Assembly: GCA_032622095.1 (NCBI GenBank)
Contig: CP136062.1
Location: 165,916,090-165,980,089 of the forward strand
From: Siphonodentalium dalli
Lineage: Eukaryota > Mollusca > Scaphopoda > Gadilida > Siphonodentaliidae
Reading direction: 5' to 3'
DNA: 64,000 nt
Shown here: positions 11,276 through 22,458 of the stretch, piece by piece
How positions within the stretch are numbered: the first letter of the stretch is position 1
Layout of the letters: each line of letters begins with the position of its first letter
Notes under the pieces: model-generated
Database searches by the model: none
Told to the model about the DNA's origin: nothing
Seen by the model: the letters and a program-made list of their open reading frames with translations, nothing else
Made by a program: the position numbers and the translations under genes

Positions 11276-11490
11276 AGTGGTCTGAATGGGGAAGGAACCC
11301 GTTTCCGTAAAAGATTGTAAAATTGTAAGAAACATTTATTTAAAAAAATGATAAAAAATTGTTAGGCCAATGCATTCTCTGATATATGCGAGGCGACCTA
11401 TGGTCGACTCGCATATATAAGAGAATGCATCGGCACAGGGTAAACAAAATCCCGACTTACGACTGGATTTGATATGGCGGGTCATATTTT

Positions 11491-11705
11491 AATATTCAAA
11501 GTTTGACCAGATGCTTGGTGAGAAACGATTAACTCTTAAAGACAGTATTTGTCGATTGAAGCTGTCACTAAGTGAACGGTGACATTCTTCTGGCCGACTC
11601 ACACGAACGTCAGCTTGACGCATGTATAAAGGTTCGTGCGATTCATCAAATAGTATAACTACATTATCAAATGCAAAATTCTGATGTTAAAATCTACTTT
11701 ACATA
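11491..11705. other. non-coding spacer
   Basis: Nothing recognised between the composite element and the 3' end of the next LINE. Confidence 0.4.
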
Positions 11706-12870
11706 TTAATAATAATATATAGCATTTTAAAGCGACTTATCACATGAGGCCCAAAGCGCTCAGTGGTACAACAAATGACAGAGCTCCTACACATTCAAAC
11801 ACATGCGCATTTAAACACAAACAACAGGATGAAGGTCGAGTATATTATATAAAACAATGCAGGAAAGATGTGCTTAGCTTTGGTCGTCGTCGTTGCCATA
11901 GTGATGTTTAAACAGATAGGTTTTGAAAGATTCCAAAGTAGCAAAATTCCTAAGTGTAAGCGGGAGTGAATTCCAAAGTTTTGGGCCATATCATTCAAAG
12001 GATCGACGACCATAATTAACAAGGTCACGTTTGGGGACAGCAAGTAATATTTTATCAGCAGACCTTAAGCCTGGTTTACCAGGTACATAGCACGAAAGAA
12101 GAGATTTAATATATGCAGGGAGAGGCGAGAGACAGTCAAATTTCTTACAATATAAGACAGCAATTTTATAGTCAATACGGGCTTGAATTGGTAGCCAGTG
12201 CAGTTCTTTGAACATTGGTGTCAGGTCAGAAAATTTAGGCTTCTTAAGAATCATACGAGAGCAATGGTAAGCCGGCCAGAACTGGGTTACAACAAACAAT
12301 CTTTTAACCCTTTACCCAACAGAAGGGCCCTGTGCCAATGCATTCTCTTATATATGCGAGTCGACCATAGGTCGCCTCGCATATATAAGAGAATGTATTG
12401 GCTTAACACATTAAAAATTATAAAATTGTTAAAGAATGTAAGAAAAAATGGTAAAAAGTGTTACAAAAATATTTTTTTTAGGCCAATGCTTTCTCTTATA
12501 TATGCGAGGCGACCTATGGTCGACTCGCATATATAAGAGAATGCATTGGCACAGGGCATAACTGTAACTATCACAATGTGGTCAAGGAGCCGGTTCCAAT
12601 GATATCCATATTTGTATGGTTCTATTGAGACAGACCGAAGATATTTTAGGCTGTTGAAGCTTTATTTGGCCGGTTTTGGCCGGTTTGTTGGGTAAAGGGT
12701 TAAAGAACAAATGACGCAACAACGGTTTTAGCAGCATCGGTGGTTATGAATGGCCTGATGTGAGAAATTCTCCTGATATCCAGAAATAAACTTCTGCATA
12801 AATTGTTTATGTACACTTCCATTGACAGAATACTAGGTGAATACCCAGGTATCTGGCGCACGACGATGGC
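11706..12870 (-). mobile_element. L2/CR1-like LINE 3' end, interrupted by a TTAA element
   Basis: On the minus strand 12704-12865 reads an RT thumb segment (LSMEVYINNLCRS, then RRISHIRPFITTDAAKTVVA). After the insertion at 12304-12703 the frame resumes and reads PMFKELHWLPIQARIDYKIA and LRSADKILLAVPKRDLVNYGRRSF (spread over 12000-12290). In L2, CR1 and related LINEs these segments are contiguous, with a short R-L-D-Y-C-N-S-like stretch between them, so the break point is well marked. The 3' tail is typical of L2-like LINEs (AGCGCTTTGGGCC read on minus) and ends in an ATT-rich tail near 11706. Frameshifts occur near 11990 and 12845. It is a dead 5'-truncated copy. Confidence 0.8.
12304..12703. 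mobile_element. TTAA-flanked non-autonomous element with paired palindromes
   Basis: The ends are TTAA-CCCTTTACCCAACA (12304) and TGTTGGGTAAAGGG-TTAA (12703). That gives inverted termini beginning CCC and a TTAA target duplication, which is the piggyBac signature. Inside are two ~67-bp palindromes (12335-12401 and 12483-12549) arranged as inverted copies of each other. Their outer flanks GGCCCTGTG and CACAGGGC also pair. The element splits the LINE frame, so it is younger than that LINE. Confidence 0.82.
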
Positions 12871-13978
12871 TTTATGTCGGAATCACCTCTACGAATGCAA
12901 TCCGAAGGAATGTTCTTAATTCTGTGATCTGTTCCAAATAACACTATAACATTATTTCGATGTGCAGCTTTAGTAATAACGTGTTATTTATTTGCTATTT
13001 AGTATGTATTCCTATCCTATTTTTATACGTTTTATAGCACGATTGCACACTAGTCAGTTCTTGAATTTATATTCCTGACTCCAAGTGGAAACATTCCTCT
13101 GGTGTGCTCTTATTTAAGAAATAAATGTAGTGGTGTGTGTTAGATAAAATGTTCAACAGTTGGAAATTTCATTCCTTACATGTAATTAGTTGGACAGTGC
13201 AGACCCAAAAATAGATTGAAAATGTTTTGATAGTTTGATATTTTCAACCAGTATTTAGTGTTTTGTTTTTTTTTATAAACCGTCGAAAATTAGTCGAATA
13301 TTTTTTTATTTTCTGTCACATTTTTGGACAAGTTAAGTCAGTTATACAAATCTATTTGGGTTTATGGACACACGCACTTAGTCCCTTAGATAGAATTTTT
13401 AGAATTTTTGAACTGAGAATGAGGTATTGTCACTTTGGTTGGATGTCGGAAGTCCACTAAAGGCTGCACATACACCATGTATGTTAGCTGAAAAGCAAGT
13501 ATTTCCATCTCTGATGTACGGTATATATATCGGGAATTTCTCGTCCTTAAGCTAAACAAAGTATGCCATTAATTCTCGAATATGTTCGAATGTCGTTGCA
13601 AGTCGAGACACTAAGTACCGGATGACGTAAGTTTCTTCGCCACTTAATATGCGTTAGCGGCGGATGTGCTACTAGATCTCTAATGGACTATGATTCAAAC
13701 ACGCGTTTGTTCTTTACCATTGTTCGGCATACGTAAACAATTTTACCTCCCATCTTTTCAGGACATGAGTGAATGGATGCCACCAACACGTTATTGTCAT
13801 GCGTGTTGGAGCTAGTGTCAAACAGCGCATGCGTAATAATGTTCGATAAAATGTTCATACCATACATCATTACGAATCCATCATCCCGGCATCATTACGA
13901 ATTATTATACACGCACTGAAATAGTTCGGTCAAGTTCGTTCAAAGAATAAAGGATCGAGAGCTAGGCGAAGAATAACC
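12871..13978. other. non-coding stretch upstream of the WSC gene
   Basis: No exon is recognised. The last 80 bases, up to the ATG at 13979, should be 5' untranslated region. TTATTATACAC near 13898 is a weak TATA-like candidate, with nothing better in sight. Confidence 0.4.
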
Positions 13979-14291
13979 ATGAAACATATTTCGCTTAATA
14001 TGTCTGAAATTCCACTTCTAGTGTTATGCATTGTGATCATGTTTGCCACGCCGAGGAGCCTGACAGTTTCAGTACGGTACCGCGATTTTCCCACTCCACC
14101 CTCACCGATCAAAATGGTCTGCTATCCACACGAGAAGGCGAAAGCGAAAACCGAACTCTTGTGCGGAATGAAATGTTCCGCTGCTGGGAGTTACTGCAGG
14201 CGATTTTATTTCAACCCACATAAGCATGAGTGTAACATGTCTCCATGGGAGTTGTACGCAGACGACACCGGTGCATCTGTGTGGCATAAAG
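13979..14291 (+). CDS. WSC gene exon 1 (signal peptide and PAN-like part)
   Basis: Runs from ATG to the donor AAAG/GTTGGT at 14292 and contributes 104 codons plus one base. The frame stays open into the intron until 14341, but that tail (FILYFIFYKQKQ) is intronic in character. Confidence 0.78.
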
Positions 14292-17200
14292 GTTGGTTTA
14301 TTCTTTATTTTATTTTTTACAAACAAAAACAAACACATTAAAGGCACGGGCGGCGTTCGTTGCAGAAATATTCATAGTTGTTCAAATTGCCATCAACAGA
14401 AGGAATATTAAAATATATATAGTTTTGTTCATATTCCAAACATAATCAGCGCGTAAATAGTATATTGTCGACAAGATGTACGATGGTGTACGTAAACACG
14501 AACCTGCTCGTGTTACAGAAGTTTTGTTTACATAACACAGCGCAATCATATTGGTTAATCACACTCAAATGATATAAACGCTCTTTATGATTTCCATATC
14601 AGGAAAATAGTAACAAAAACGCTCTTTATGTTTACCATATCCGGATCTAAACAAAAGCCAGGTTCTGTAACGTTTTTTGCTTTTGTTTACAAAACAAAGT
14701 AAAAACAGGTAACAATAACATACTGTATATGCCATATTTCTGATTGGTATAAGAACAAAGTATGTCGATATTTTACTATTCTTTCTGTTTATGACGGTTT
14801 TTGACGGAGCTGAATATTTTAACAGCATCCTCATCGCTAACACCGCCCGTATCTTTAAGCACGGTTATCTTTCGAATTGTCGAAATATATGACCCGCCAT
14901 ATCAAATCCAGTCGTAGGTCGGGATTTTGTTTACCCTGTGTCAATGCATTCTCTTATATATGCGAGTCGACTATAGGTCACCTCGCATATATAAGAGAAT
15001 GCATTGGCCTAACAATTTTTTATCATTTTTTTTAAATAAATGTTTCTTAAAATTTTTAGGACATAAAATAAAAAACATCCATTACCCTGCAGGGAGCCCC
15101 ACACAAATATAGAAGCATATAGAAGAGTGTCGTCTGCTCGTGTTTTCTGGGGCTCTGTATGGGTGAAATTATAAAAAAAATTAAAGAATACAAGAAAAAA
15201 TTATTAAAATTGTAAAAAATTGTTAGGCCAATGCATTCTCTTATATATGCGAGGCGACCTATGGTCGACTCGCATATATAAGAGAATGCATTGGCACAGG
15301 GTAAAAACAATTCCCGACTTACGACTGAATTTTATATGGCGGGTCACATATGATCACCTTAGACGGTTTGTCCGAACAATTTATTGGAAAATGTGCCCGT
15401 ATGATATGTATACATATTCATACGTGCTTCGTTCGTCGGTCTTCGATGAAGACGTAATCTTAGAGTTGTTGAATATTGTATTTTACACATCCATAATCAG
15501 TTACGACACTGAACAACGGCATCCATACTAGTCCAAGTCTTCTTGTACTAAAACCAGCTAAGATATTGGTATGGCGAGATGCTGGTGTTTAGTCCAAGCC
15601 CGCATGGGGCCTGTACTATAGATTTACAATTGCCGTGTTTGAACACGTGTAGAAGGTTATGTGGGGCACACAGAAGGTGTCGATCACCATAGACCTCCAC
15701 TTTTATTCTTACAGTGAAAATGCGACTTCTTGCAACGCCTCGTTTACATGCATGGTGACCAATAAAATAATAGGTTTACCACATGTGACTTGATTGACCA
15801 ATGAAAAAAAAATATTCATCGGAGACACTCATTGATATGTTATCGCTAGTGCATGGGTAATCCGTGTTCAATTGTATTAGTGGTAATCGGTATCCTTTAA
15901 ATAATCGCTCAGTGAGTATGAGTACGCCGCAACCGTTCGTGCATTGTGTTATATGTCATCAATGGTTATTGTCTGTTCCAATAATTCAAGTTTTAAGATG
16001 TATTTCAATTTCTAGTTGGGTTGTCATGCAAAATTGCTGGAGTATTATATTGAATACCATTCTGATCAAACCTATTTTAAAGACTACATTATAAAGACTT
16101 GGACTTAGTATACTGTAAATACTGGGACTGTATATTTATAAATTTTAATATAAAATTTAAATGAAATAATTAAAAGATAAAATTTAGCAAGTAGTAAAAG
16201 TTAATTTTCTCATTTAATTTGTTTTGGGTTAAATAAAGCAATAATTTAAATGTAAAATTTGGTTTAAAAAAAAATGATTGACCGTGGCTCTTCCAATAAT
16301 TGCGCGACTGACCTGGTCAATTGATCTTAAGAAGTTGTTTTGAGAATTATTATGGAGGGAAATAGTTATGGCTGTGGCTTCGCAAATAATTGACTTGGTG
16401 ACGTGATGTTAACAAATCTGAACTCCAGTAAACCAAGGATGCTCCATACCGAATATAAGGTAAATAAATAATTCTTTAGAAGTTGTTTTAAGATTTACTA
16501 TGGAGGGAAAGAATTGTGGTGCTGGCTTTGCAACTATTTGACCTCATTGTAACAAATATAAATATTTGTCACTCAGGCAATAGATGTATCTATTCTGTAT
16601 ATTAAGTGTTATTGGGTCTTACGTGTCTTGAGATGTCTAAATATTTTTTGATGGACACATCGCGCAAGCGCAAGGGACCTCCGCCAATCTTCTCTGTTGT
16701 GATTCCAATTGTTGGCTTATTAAATATGCACATATGCTTAAGAAAAAGACGCGCGCGAAGCGCGCTCCCGTAGGTCAGGTTTTGCATCTCAGTTAATAAA
16801 AATATCATTGAAATAATCGGTTTCCCCCAATAAACATCCATATATTCAATATACATGTTTTTTGAGCCGAATTAGGTAGACCATATTGGACGCCATAATT
16901 CTGCTGTGGTTAAGTGGTCAATTACTTTGGAAATTACTGTATGTAGATGGAGTTATCATTATACCTCACATCCTTATATGGGATACAGTAATGCCCAAAG
17001 TAATTGACCACTTAACCACAGCAGAATTATGGGTATTTTTTCAGGATTTAAAATCTTGAAAAATTACCCATAATTGCTGTGGTTAAGTGGTCAATTAATT
17101 TGGACATTACTGTATGTAGATGGAGTTAAACCTCACATCAGTGTGTTGGAGATTTTGGACCTTGACTTGGGACCTTTGGTTTTTAACGCAACAAATGCGA

Positions 17201-20200
17201 GTACACCTTATACACAAATTTCTGATGTAGCCAGAGTTTTTCTTGGATAAGATGAGTTTGAAGCCTGCTTACATTTCAAAATGTTGTCAGTTTTGTATTG
17301 TCTGCAGCGGAACTCGGCGCGTTGAAGCAAAGGTTACAAGAGATAAAATGTGTACGTAACGAGACTATAATACAAATGAAAAAATAAATTGAGGGAGGGG
17401 TGGGCGATACATGGAACTAAGGGTTGAACCGATATAAATTTGAAGAGCGATAACGACCAATGTTGACATATTATGCATCTCAACTCTACTGTTGCAACAA
17501 GGCTATAAAATAGGGGGGTGTCAGAATCTTAGTCATGAAAATAAAAATAATAATTTAGGCCGGGATAACATGTTGGGTTGGTTATATGGACTCGGAGAAA
17601 AAGGGGTTCGTACCGATGAACTGACATAAATTAGTGGAGCGATGTTGCCATGTAATGCATCGCGACTGTACTAAAGCAGCAATGATATAACATTGGGGGG
17701 GGGTCTGAAATTATCTCTATCTCTATAGATGGCACCAGAGTAATATAGAAAGGAATAGCAATTGATATACGTATACGGTATACTATAGTAATACCATAGA
17801 CATATAAGTACAAGTATCACGCGATAAAATATTACGTAACGTGACTATAGCGATGAAAAAAATAAATAAATTGGACCGGGATTAGAGGTTGGGTTGGTTA
17901 CATGTGGATAATTGGAACGATACAAATTAGTGAAACGATAGAAATTAGTGGAGCGATAAAGACCAATGTTGACACTTAGTCAGGCTACGCGGGGGAAATA
18001 GGGGTTGATACGATAGACCGAAATAAATTTGTCGAGTGATAATGACCAATGTTGACGTATAAATTAACGCGACTGTACTGTCGCACAATTATCAGGTAGA
18101 ACAGGTCAAATATGGACTCTGGTGCCCAATATGGAACAGCTCAGAAAACATTTGCAGGGCCCTAAAATTTATTTAACATGGGATCTGCCATACAAATCGA
18201 TTTATGTTGATAAATCTCTTATTTTTCAAAATTTTAAGCTTAGACTTGGTGTGTCTGCGTGGGATACTTATATATTGCTAAAATGATAGGGTAGAGCACA
18301 TAATTATGTTTTAGATGGAAGAAATGAATTTTTTTCGATGATAAAATTTAACATGGCATTTGCCATTAAAATCGATTTATGTCGATAAAACTGTCAGTTT
18401 TCAAAATTTTGAGTTGAGACTCTGTGTAATACTTATATATTCTTAAAATGACAGAGTCCAGCGCGTAATTATGTTTTAGATGGAAGAAATTGAATTTGTT
18501 TTCGATAAACAATTTACAGCGTGTACGGCCGTACTACGGGTAATCGAGTACGCTATTTTATAAACAAACTTTTGTCAAAGCCGTTTTGGTCAAACTAAAC
18601 CTTTTTCGACCGGGACAGCAGATCCGAATAGTAGCTAAGATGTATTTAGATAGAATTATCAAAAGAATTTGACCGATTAGGGTGCATTTTAAGAGAATCG
18701 AGTGGATAAATCTTGGTGACATTTTCATAAAACACGCCGATAATTCCAGAAAATAAAAGATGGCGGTTATCACAATAGAACAGGCATAACATTTACTGAC
18801 TCAACCAAAGTTTTAGGTATAAAATGGGACAGTGTCCTTCAGATTATAGACAGCAGTATCATATAATAAAATAATAATAATAAACAAATATACTCTATAA
18901 ATAATAACCAAAACAAAAAGATCTAAAACAAAACGCTATACCTCTGCAGCGCCATGTGGTGTTTTTAGACATAAATATAGAGTATAATGTAACAAATATA
19001 TGAATAAATTATAAAAAAAAGAAGAAAAAAGTAAGCTTATCTTCCACGAGTCTTGGCTATAGTGTGTCTTAATTTGTGAGGAATCGCGTGTATAACAAAC
19101 ATGTTGCATAACTCAGAATAATACCTCTGATGTTCTGGGACTTTTAGTATATTGTTTGTCTGTGGTGTTATATTGCAATAGCAGACAAAACTACTCTTCA
19201 TTGGTTTTTATTTTCTTACTTTGGCTCTTTCTTGCTAATATTCTTGGGACTGTTGGAACTGTCATTTATACTTGTATTGCTACCACATAGCCTGTGGCTA
19301 TGCCCAATCTTTATAAGAAGAATGGGTGATGGTACAATGGATATACTAAGCTAATGGTGTGAAAATGAAGTGGCCATCAGTTGGACATCTTGCATCAATA
19401 GGCCTCAGTTGGAGGGGGTGAGAATATATTTCTCAGGTTAACCAGTTGGGAATTTTTTTTATATCAGTCGGAGAATTCCAACTGAAAGAGAAGGGATGAA
19501 CATCAACTTACCAGAGCTGGAACTGTTGGTATACACGGGAGGGATGCATTTGGAACTTCCGAGTTGACCTCAACAAAGACCCCCGAGTCACGTCTCTGTT
19601 GCTGAAAGTCAGCGAGACAGGGAATGAGCGTGTTTTAGAATTAATCTCATGCTGTGTTATCAGCTGAGCGATGGAGGAATATCATGATTCTTTTCGAAAA
19701 AAAATATCATGATTCTTTTCGAAAATAAATTCTTCGTTTGTTTGATTGATTTGGAAGTTTTCTATGATTTATTTCTATCCGTTTCGGAGATAACAGGAAG
19801 ACAGCATTTGGTGGTTATGCCCTCTCGGATAACTCGTTGTTTGTATAAATTAATTATGCTTCAATAATGTGTTATTGAGTTATGAATAAATAAATACAGT
19901 CAAGTAAATATAGTCAAGCTATATTACACTGTGCTTAAAGTAAAATTCAGTGGTGCATGGATGGTTGCATGCGTTTCTACACAAATACGGTTTGGATAAA
20001 ATTTTAGTCTTTGAGAGTATAATTTCTGCACAATCGTCATATCAGTGTCTAGGGTAATATTGCTATTACCACTCTGAGATGTTCTCATAAGATATTTATT
20101 TATGAGTAATCTATATACTTACTTGTCTTATTCTATGTATTGTAATATTCATAGAATCAACAATGGGAATGAACGGACGGTATGTCGGTTGTTACGCAGA

Positions 20201-20517
20201 TGATCATCTAAACTTCAGGGATTTGTGTGGACACAAATACGAGGACAAGGTTTCGATGACACAAGACCACTGCATAGGAACATGCTCGGAGAGAGGTGAG
20301 TGTCATGTTCAAATTATGTTTGAAATTCTGCATTCACGTGGTGAGATAAATGCACAAATCGAGTGTTTTAATCGGTTTGTTGACATGCACGAGTGTCATG
20401 ATCCATGTATCGCGGACGGAGAGGCACAAGATGTCGCCAAACCACATGTTTGGAAGAAATACGACACTGTTTGTTATTTTACTATGGGATTGAGTAAGAT
20501 GCAAGAGAGAGAAAGAG

Positions 20518-20587
<70 letters not shown>

Positions 20588-22364
20588 AGTCTGAATAAAA
20601 ACAATATCAAGTTGTCGCCCGCGATTGAGTGAGACACAGGGATTTGTCGCCTGCTCGAGACCTGGAATGTCACCTACGGCCGACTGGTTTGCCAGGCGTG
20701 CATGGGTGACTGGAATTTAGCTGAACGAAATCCACATTTGTTTGGAATGCATAGTCCACAATAATCACTTTTCAACAATAACACTGAGAATATTCTACAA
20801 ACCACAGATTTGTTCTGAACGATAAATCCATTATGGGAACCAAGATGAAAATAACATTAACATCCGCAACAGTTTATTGTCGCAAGAAGGAATGTGTATA
20901 AACTACCGATACATTAAATTTGGAGATAACATTTTTATCCACGCTAATAAATAATCCCGATGCAAGTGCCCTCATCTCTGTCGACAATCATTTGACTTGT
21001 GCGGTAGTAATATATATAACACCACACAACATTCAATTAACCTTTGATTGAATAGTATACAAATTGACGATATACACCGTCATTCTTATATATTAATTAA
21101 ATGCAATGGCACTCGATGGCGAAATCATTTGTTTAGCCCCGGTTCCATATCCTCGATTTTCCACCACGAATGTTCCCGAATGACTCCCGAATCATAATTT
21201 TGCAAACATCGTGGAGTAAGTTCGGGACGAGTCGGGACAGTGAATATTTAGCCCGAACATGATCGGGGATATTGGTGCTATCGGGGTCGATTCGGGACAA
21301 TTCTGGACTCGCTCCCGACAGTTTTGAAATGTTCAAAACTATCGGGAACCAAGCCGAATCGCTCCCGATTTGTCAATCATCGGGATAAATTCGGGAGCAA
21401 TTCGGCACCTATTCGGGAGTAGTCTACAGTATTCGGCAATATTCGGGTGGATATTCTCGAGTAGTCGGTAGTATTCGGTAGGTTATTCCCGAATTCGCCA
21501 TGTGTGGCTGCTTTTATACTGAGATCCGGTGTATCTGCAAAATTCGGCATCGATTCGGGACGTTCGGCAGCAATTGAATACCAATTCGGCATCAATTCGG
21601 TTCCAGTTCGGCATTGATTCGGGGTATTCGGCAACAATTCGGTGTAAGTCGGTAGTAATCTGGGCAATTCGGCAGCCACTCGCACGAAATTTCGGTATCA
21701 GTTCGGGATAATTCTTGATCATTCGGGAAGAAATTCCGAAGCATTCTGGAATACTCGGCAATGTTCGGGACGATTAAATTTTGTCCTAATTCGGAATCAG
21801 TTCGGCGGCTTTTTGGAATAAAACTCGTCCAGAATTCTCTCGAATGCTGCCGATTTGGTCTGGTCCCGAATTGGTGCCGAATATACTAATTCTGGACAGA
21901 AAATTGGGAATATGGAACCGGGGCTTTAGGTTATCGCCGATAGTTGCGTCCCGAATCGAGATGTAAATATTTACAATTGGGCGTAGTTCAGATGATGTTT
22001 TCTATGGAGTGGTATGGTCTATTTCTTTTTAATTTACGGCGATGTTAGTAGAATGCTACATTACCCAGGTACTAACTTATCAGTTCCACGCACCCTAGCA
22101 AGTCCATAATTGTCTTTAAAGTAATAATGTAATCTCGGTATGAATATGCCATCCAAATCTCACATCTCAAATGATGCACATTACTATCTCTTCACAGGAT
22201 TCAGATATGCAGGCGTGCAATATGCAAAAGAATGCTTCTGTGGACAGTCATTTGGCTACTACGGACAAAGGCCAGATGCGGAATGCAACAGGAACTGTAC
22301 TGGAAATGCATCGCAATTCTGCGGCGGTAGCAACAGGAACAGCATTTTCGAAACAGGACTGTGA
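13979..22364 (+). CDS. secreted PAN-like plus WSC-domain protein, 3 exons
   Basis: Joining 13979-14291, 20155-20295 and 22198-22364 gives 621 nt, a 206-residue protein with stop TGA. Phases fit at both junctions (phase 1 each time). Residues 1-25 look like a signal peptide (hydrophobic core PLLVLCIVIMFAT). Residues 46-90 carry five cysteines (48, 62, 66, 73, 85) in a PAN/apple-like spacing around YCRRFYFNPHKHEC. Residues 112-204 are a full WSC domain with the eight usual cysteines (117, 144, 148, 164, 166, 181, 185, 193), plus an extra Cys129 and the ending CGGSNRNSIF. WSC domains bind carbohydrate or act in wall and mucus sensing in other eukaryotes; here a secreted lectin-like role is inferred. 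No transmembrane segment or GPI signal is visible. The start is the first ATG before the signal peptide. Confidence 0.8.
14292..14889. other. intron 1 of the WSC gene, first part
   Basis: A loose direct repeat (AACGCTCTTTATG with ATTTCCATATC or TTTACCATATC) occurs near 14578 and 14618. No exon is seen. Confidence 0.5.
14890..15346. mobile_element. 457-bp inverted-repeat element with two palindromes (intron 1)
   Basis: Starts TGACCCGCCATATCAAATCC and ends ATATGGCGGGTCA, with about 110 bp of inverted terminal repeat. Palindromes lie at 14941-15007 and 15228-15294. Between them is a short GC-richer middle (AGGGAGCCCCACACAAATAT to TCTGGGGCTCTGTATGGG), which also pairs loosely. This is the cleanest member of the family also seen at 10050-11490. 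It has no coding capacity. Confidence 0.85.
15347..16893. other. intron 1 of the WSC gene, middle part
   Basis: AT-rich. It includes an AAATTTAAAT-type tract at 16120-16280. A loose direct repeat (GTTTTAAGATTTACTATGGAGGGAAA-like) occurs near 16338 and 16489. No exon or known element. Confidence 0.45.
16894..17145. mobile_element. mariner-like palindromic element plus a duplicated half copy
   Basis: 16984-17114 is a complete ~130-bp palindrome, TA-CAGTAATGCCCAAAGTAAT to TTGGACATTACTG-TA. It has a TA target site and the inner words CCACTTAACCACAGCAGAAT. 16894-16941 is a right half of the same element. After both copies the same flank follows (TGTAGATGGAGTTA, then CCTCACATC), so half the element and its flank were duplicated. 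A third copy is at 30963-31101. Confidence 0.82.
17335..18105. repeat. four degenerate copies of a ~200-bp tandem repeat
   Basis: Key words recur in order: GATAAAAT--GTACGTAACG, GACTATA, ATGAAAAAA-TAAAT, GTTGGGTTGGTTA, GAGCGATAA-GACCAATGTTGAC and CGACTGTACT. Copies start near 17340, 17545, 17821 and 17990. Poly-G runs end the first two. Confidence 0.7.
18165..18515. repeat. two copies of a ~175-bp tandem repeat
   Basis: AAATCGATTTATGT-GATAAA, TTTTCAAAATTTT, ACTTATATATT-CTAAAATGA and TAATTATGTTTTAGATGGAAG occur in the same order in both copies (near 18165 and 18345). Confidence 0.8.
18516..20154. other. intron 1 of the WSC gene, last part
   Basis: A perfect 25-bp tandem pair (TATCATGATTCTTTTCGAAA) lies at 19680-19730. 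Apart from that I see no repeat or exon. The acceptor is ATTCATAG at 20147-20154. Confidence 0.45.
20155..20295 (+). CDS. WSC gene exon 2 (first half of WSC domain)
   Basis: 141 nt between acceptor TTCATAG and donor GAGAGAG/GTGAGTG. It begins with the two bases that finish the codon opened by exon 1 and ends after one base of a glycine codon. It encodes RYVGCYADDH through CIGTCSERG. Frames continuing past 20296 into the GA microsatellite are not coding. Confidence 0.82.
20502..20583. repeat. (GA)n microsatellite
   Basis: About 40 GA units with a few A insertions, ending in a G run. It lies in intron 2 of the WSC gene. Confidence 0.95.
20584..21131. other. intron 2 of the WSC gene
   Basis: Nothing beyond ordinary AT-rich intron sequence is visible. 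Confidence 0.5.
21132..21928. mobile_element. TTCGG-rich inverted-repeat element (intron 2)
   Basis: Ends GCCCCGGTTCCATAT (21136) and ATATGGAACCGGGGC (21924) are perfect inverted copies, flanked on both sides by TTTA (21132-21135 and 21925-21928). Nearly all the 790-bp interior is built from words such as ATTCGGGA, ATTCGGCA, TTCCCGAAT and ATCGGGA, spaced 8-14 bp apart. Minus-strand open frames with repeated N-T or A-E-L-P motifs are repeat artefacts. The terminal repeats plus flank duplication make it a non-autonomous DNA transposon whose body has become a minisatellite. Confidence 0.82.
22198..22364 (+). CDS. WSC gene exon 3 (second half of WSC domain, stop)
   Basis: Begins after acceptor CTCTTCACAG, completes the split glycine codon, and reads FRYAGVQYAKECFCG to FETGL-stop (TGA 22362-22364). 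It holds five of the eight WSC cysteines and the FCG-FG-YG core. The 3' untranslated part follows. No clear AATAAA is near. Confidence 0.82.
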
Positions 22365-22458
22365 AAGACTCAACAGTGTCTACTGGACTAAGCTGCTGGA
22401 CTGACATTTAATTTAAAGATGTAGTCAGGGTTTCAGGCTAATTGTTAGAAAAGTTATC

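Larger units (their letters stand above)
10050..11490. mobile_element. composite inverted-repeat element with palindromic subtermini
   Basis: Left end (10050-10250) starts TGTGACCCGCCATATCAAAT. Right end (11283-11490) is its inverted copy, ending ATTTGATATGGCGGGTCA. Each end carries a ~65-bp near-perfect palindrome (10101-10165 and 11367-11433) built on GCATTCTCTTATATATGCGAG around a TCGACC-TA-GGTCGCC core. The middle holds AT/CA microsatellites and a LINE fragment on the minus strand. A complete short relative is at 14890-15346. No transposase is encoded. No clear target duplication was found. Confidence 0.75.

Noticed and set aside
12198-12536. Plus-strand frames through the TTAA element and its neighbours at 14927 and 15220 (CILLYMR-like peptide)
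   Set aside because: The same peptide appears wherever the palindrome occurs; it is a translation of the hairpin module, not a gene.
20296-20673. Extension of WSC exon 2 through the GA tract, and an SL-repeat frame on minus
   Set aside because: The consensus donor at 20296 and the phase match with exon 3 show the exon ends at 20295; the rest is microsatellite.
21377-21761. Minus-strand frames with repeated N-T / A-E-L-P motifs
   Set aside because: They follow the TTCGG repeat words and are inside a transposon with defined ends.
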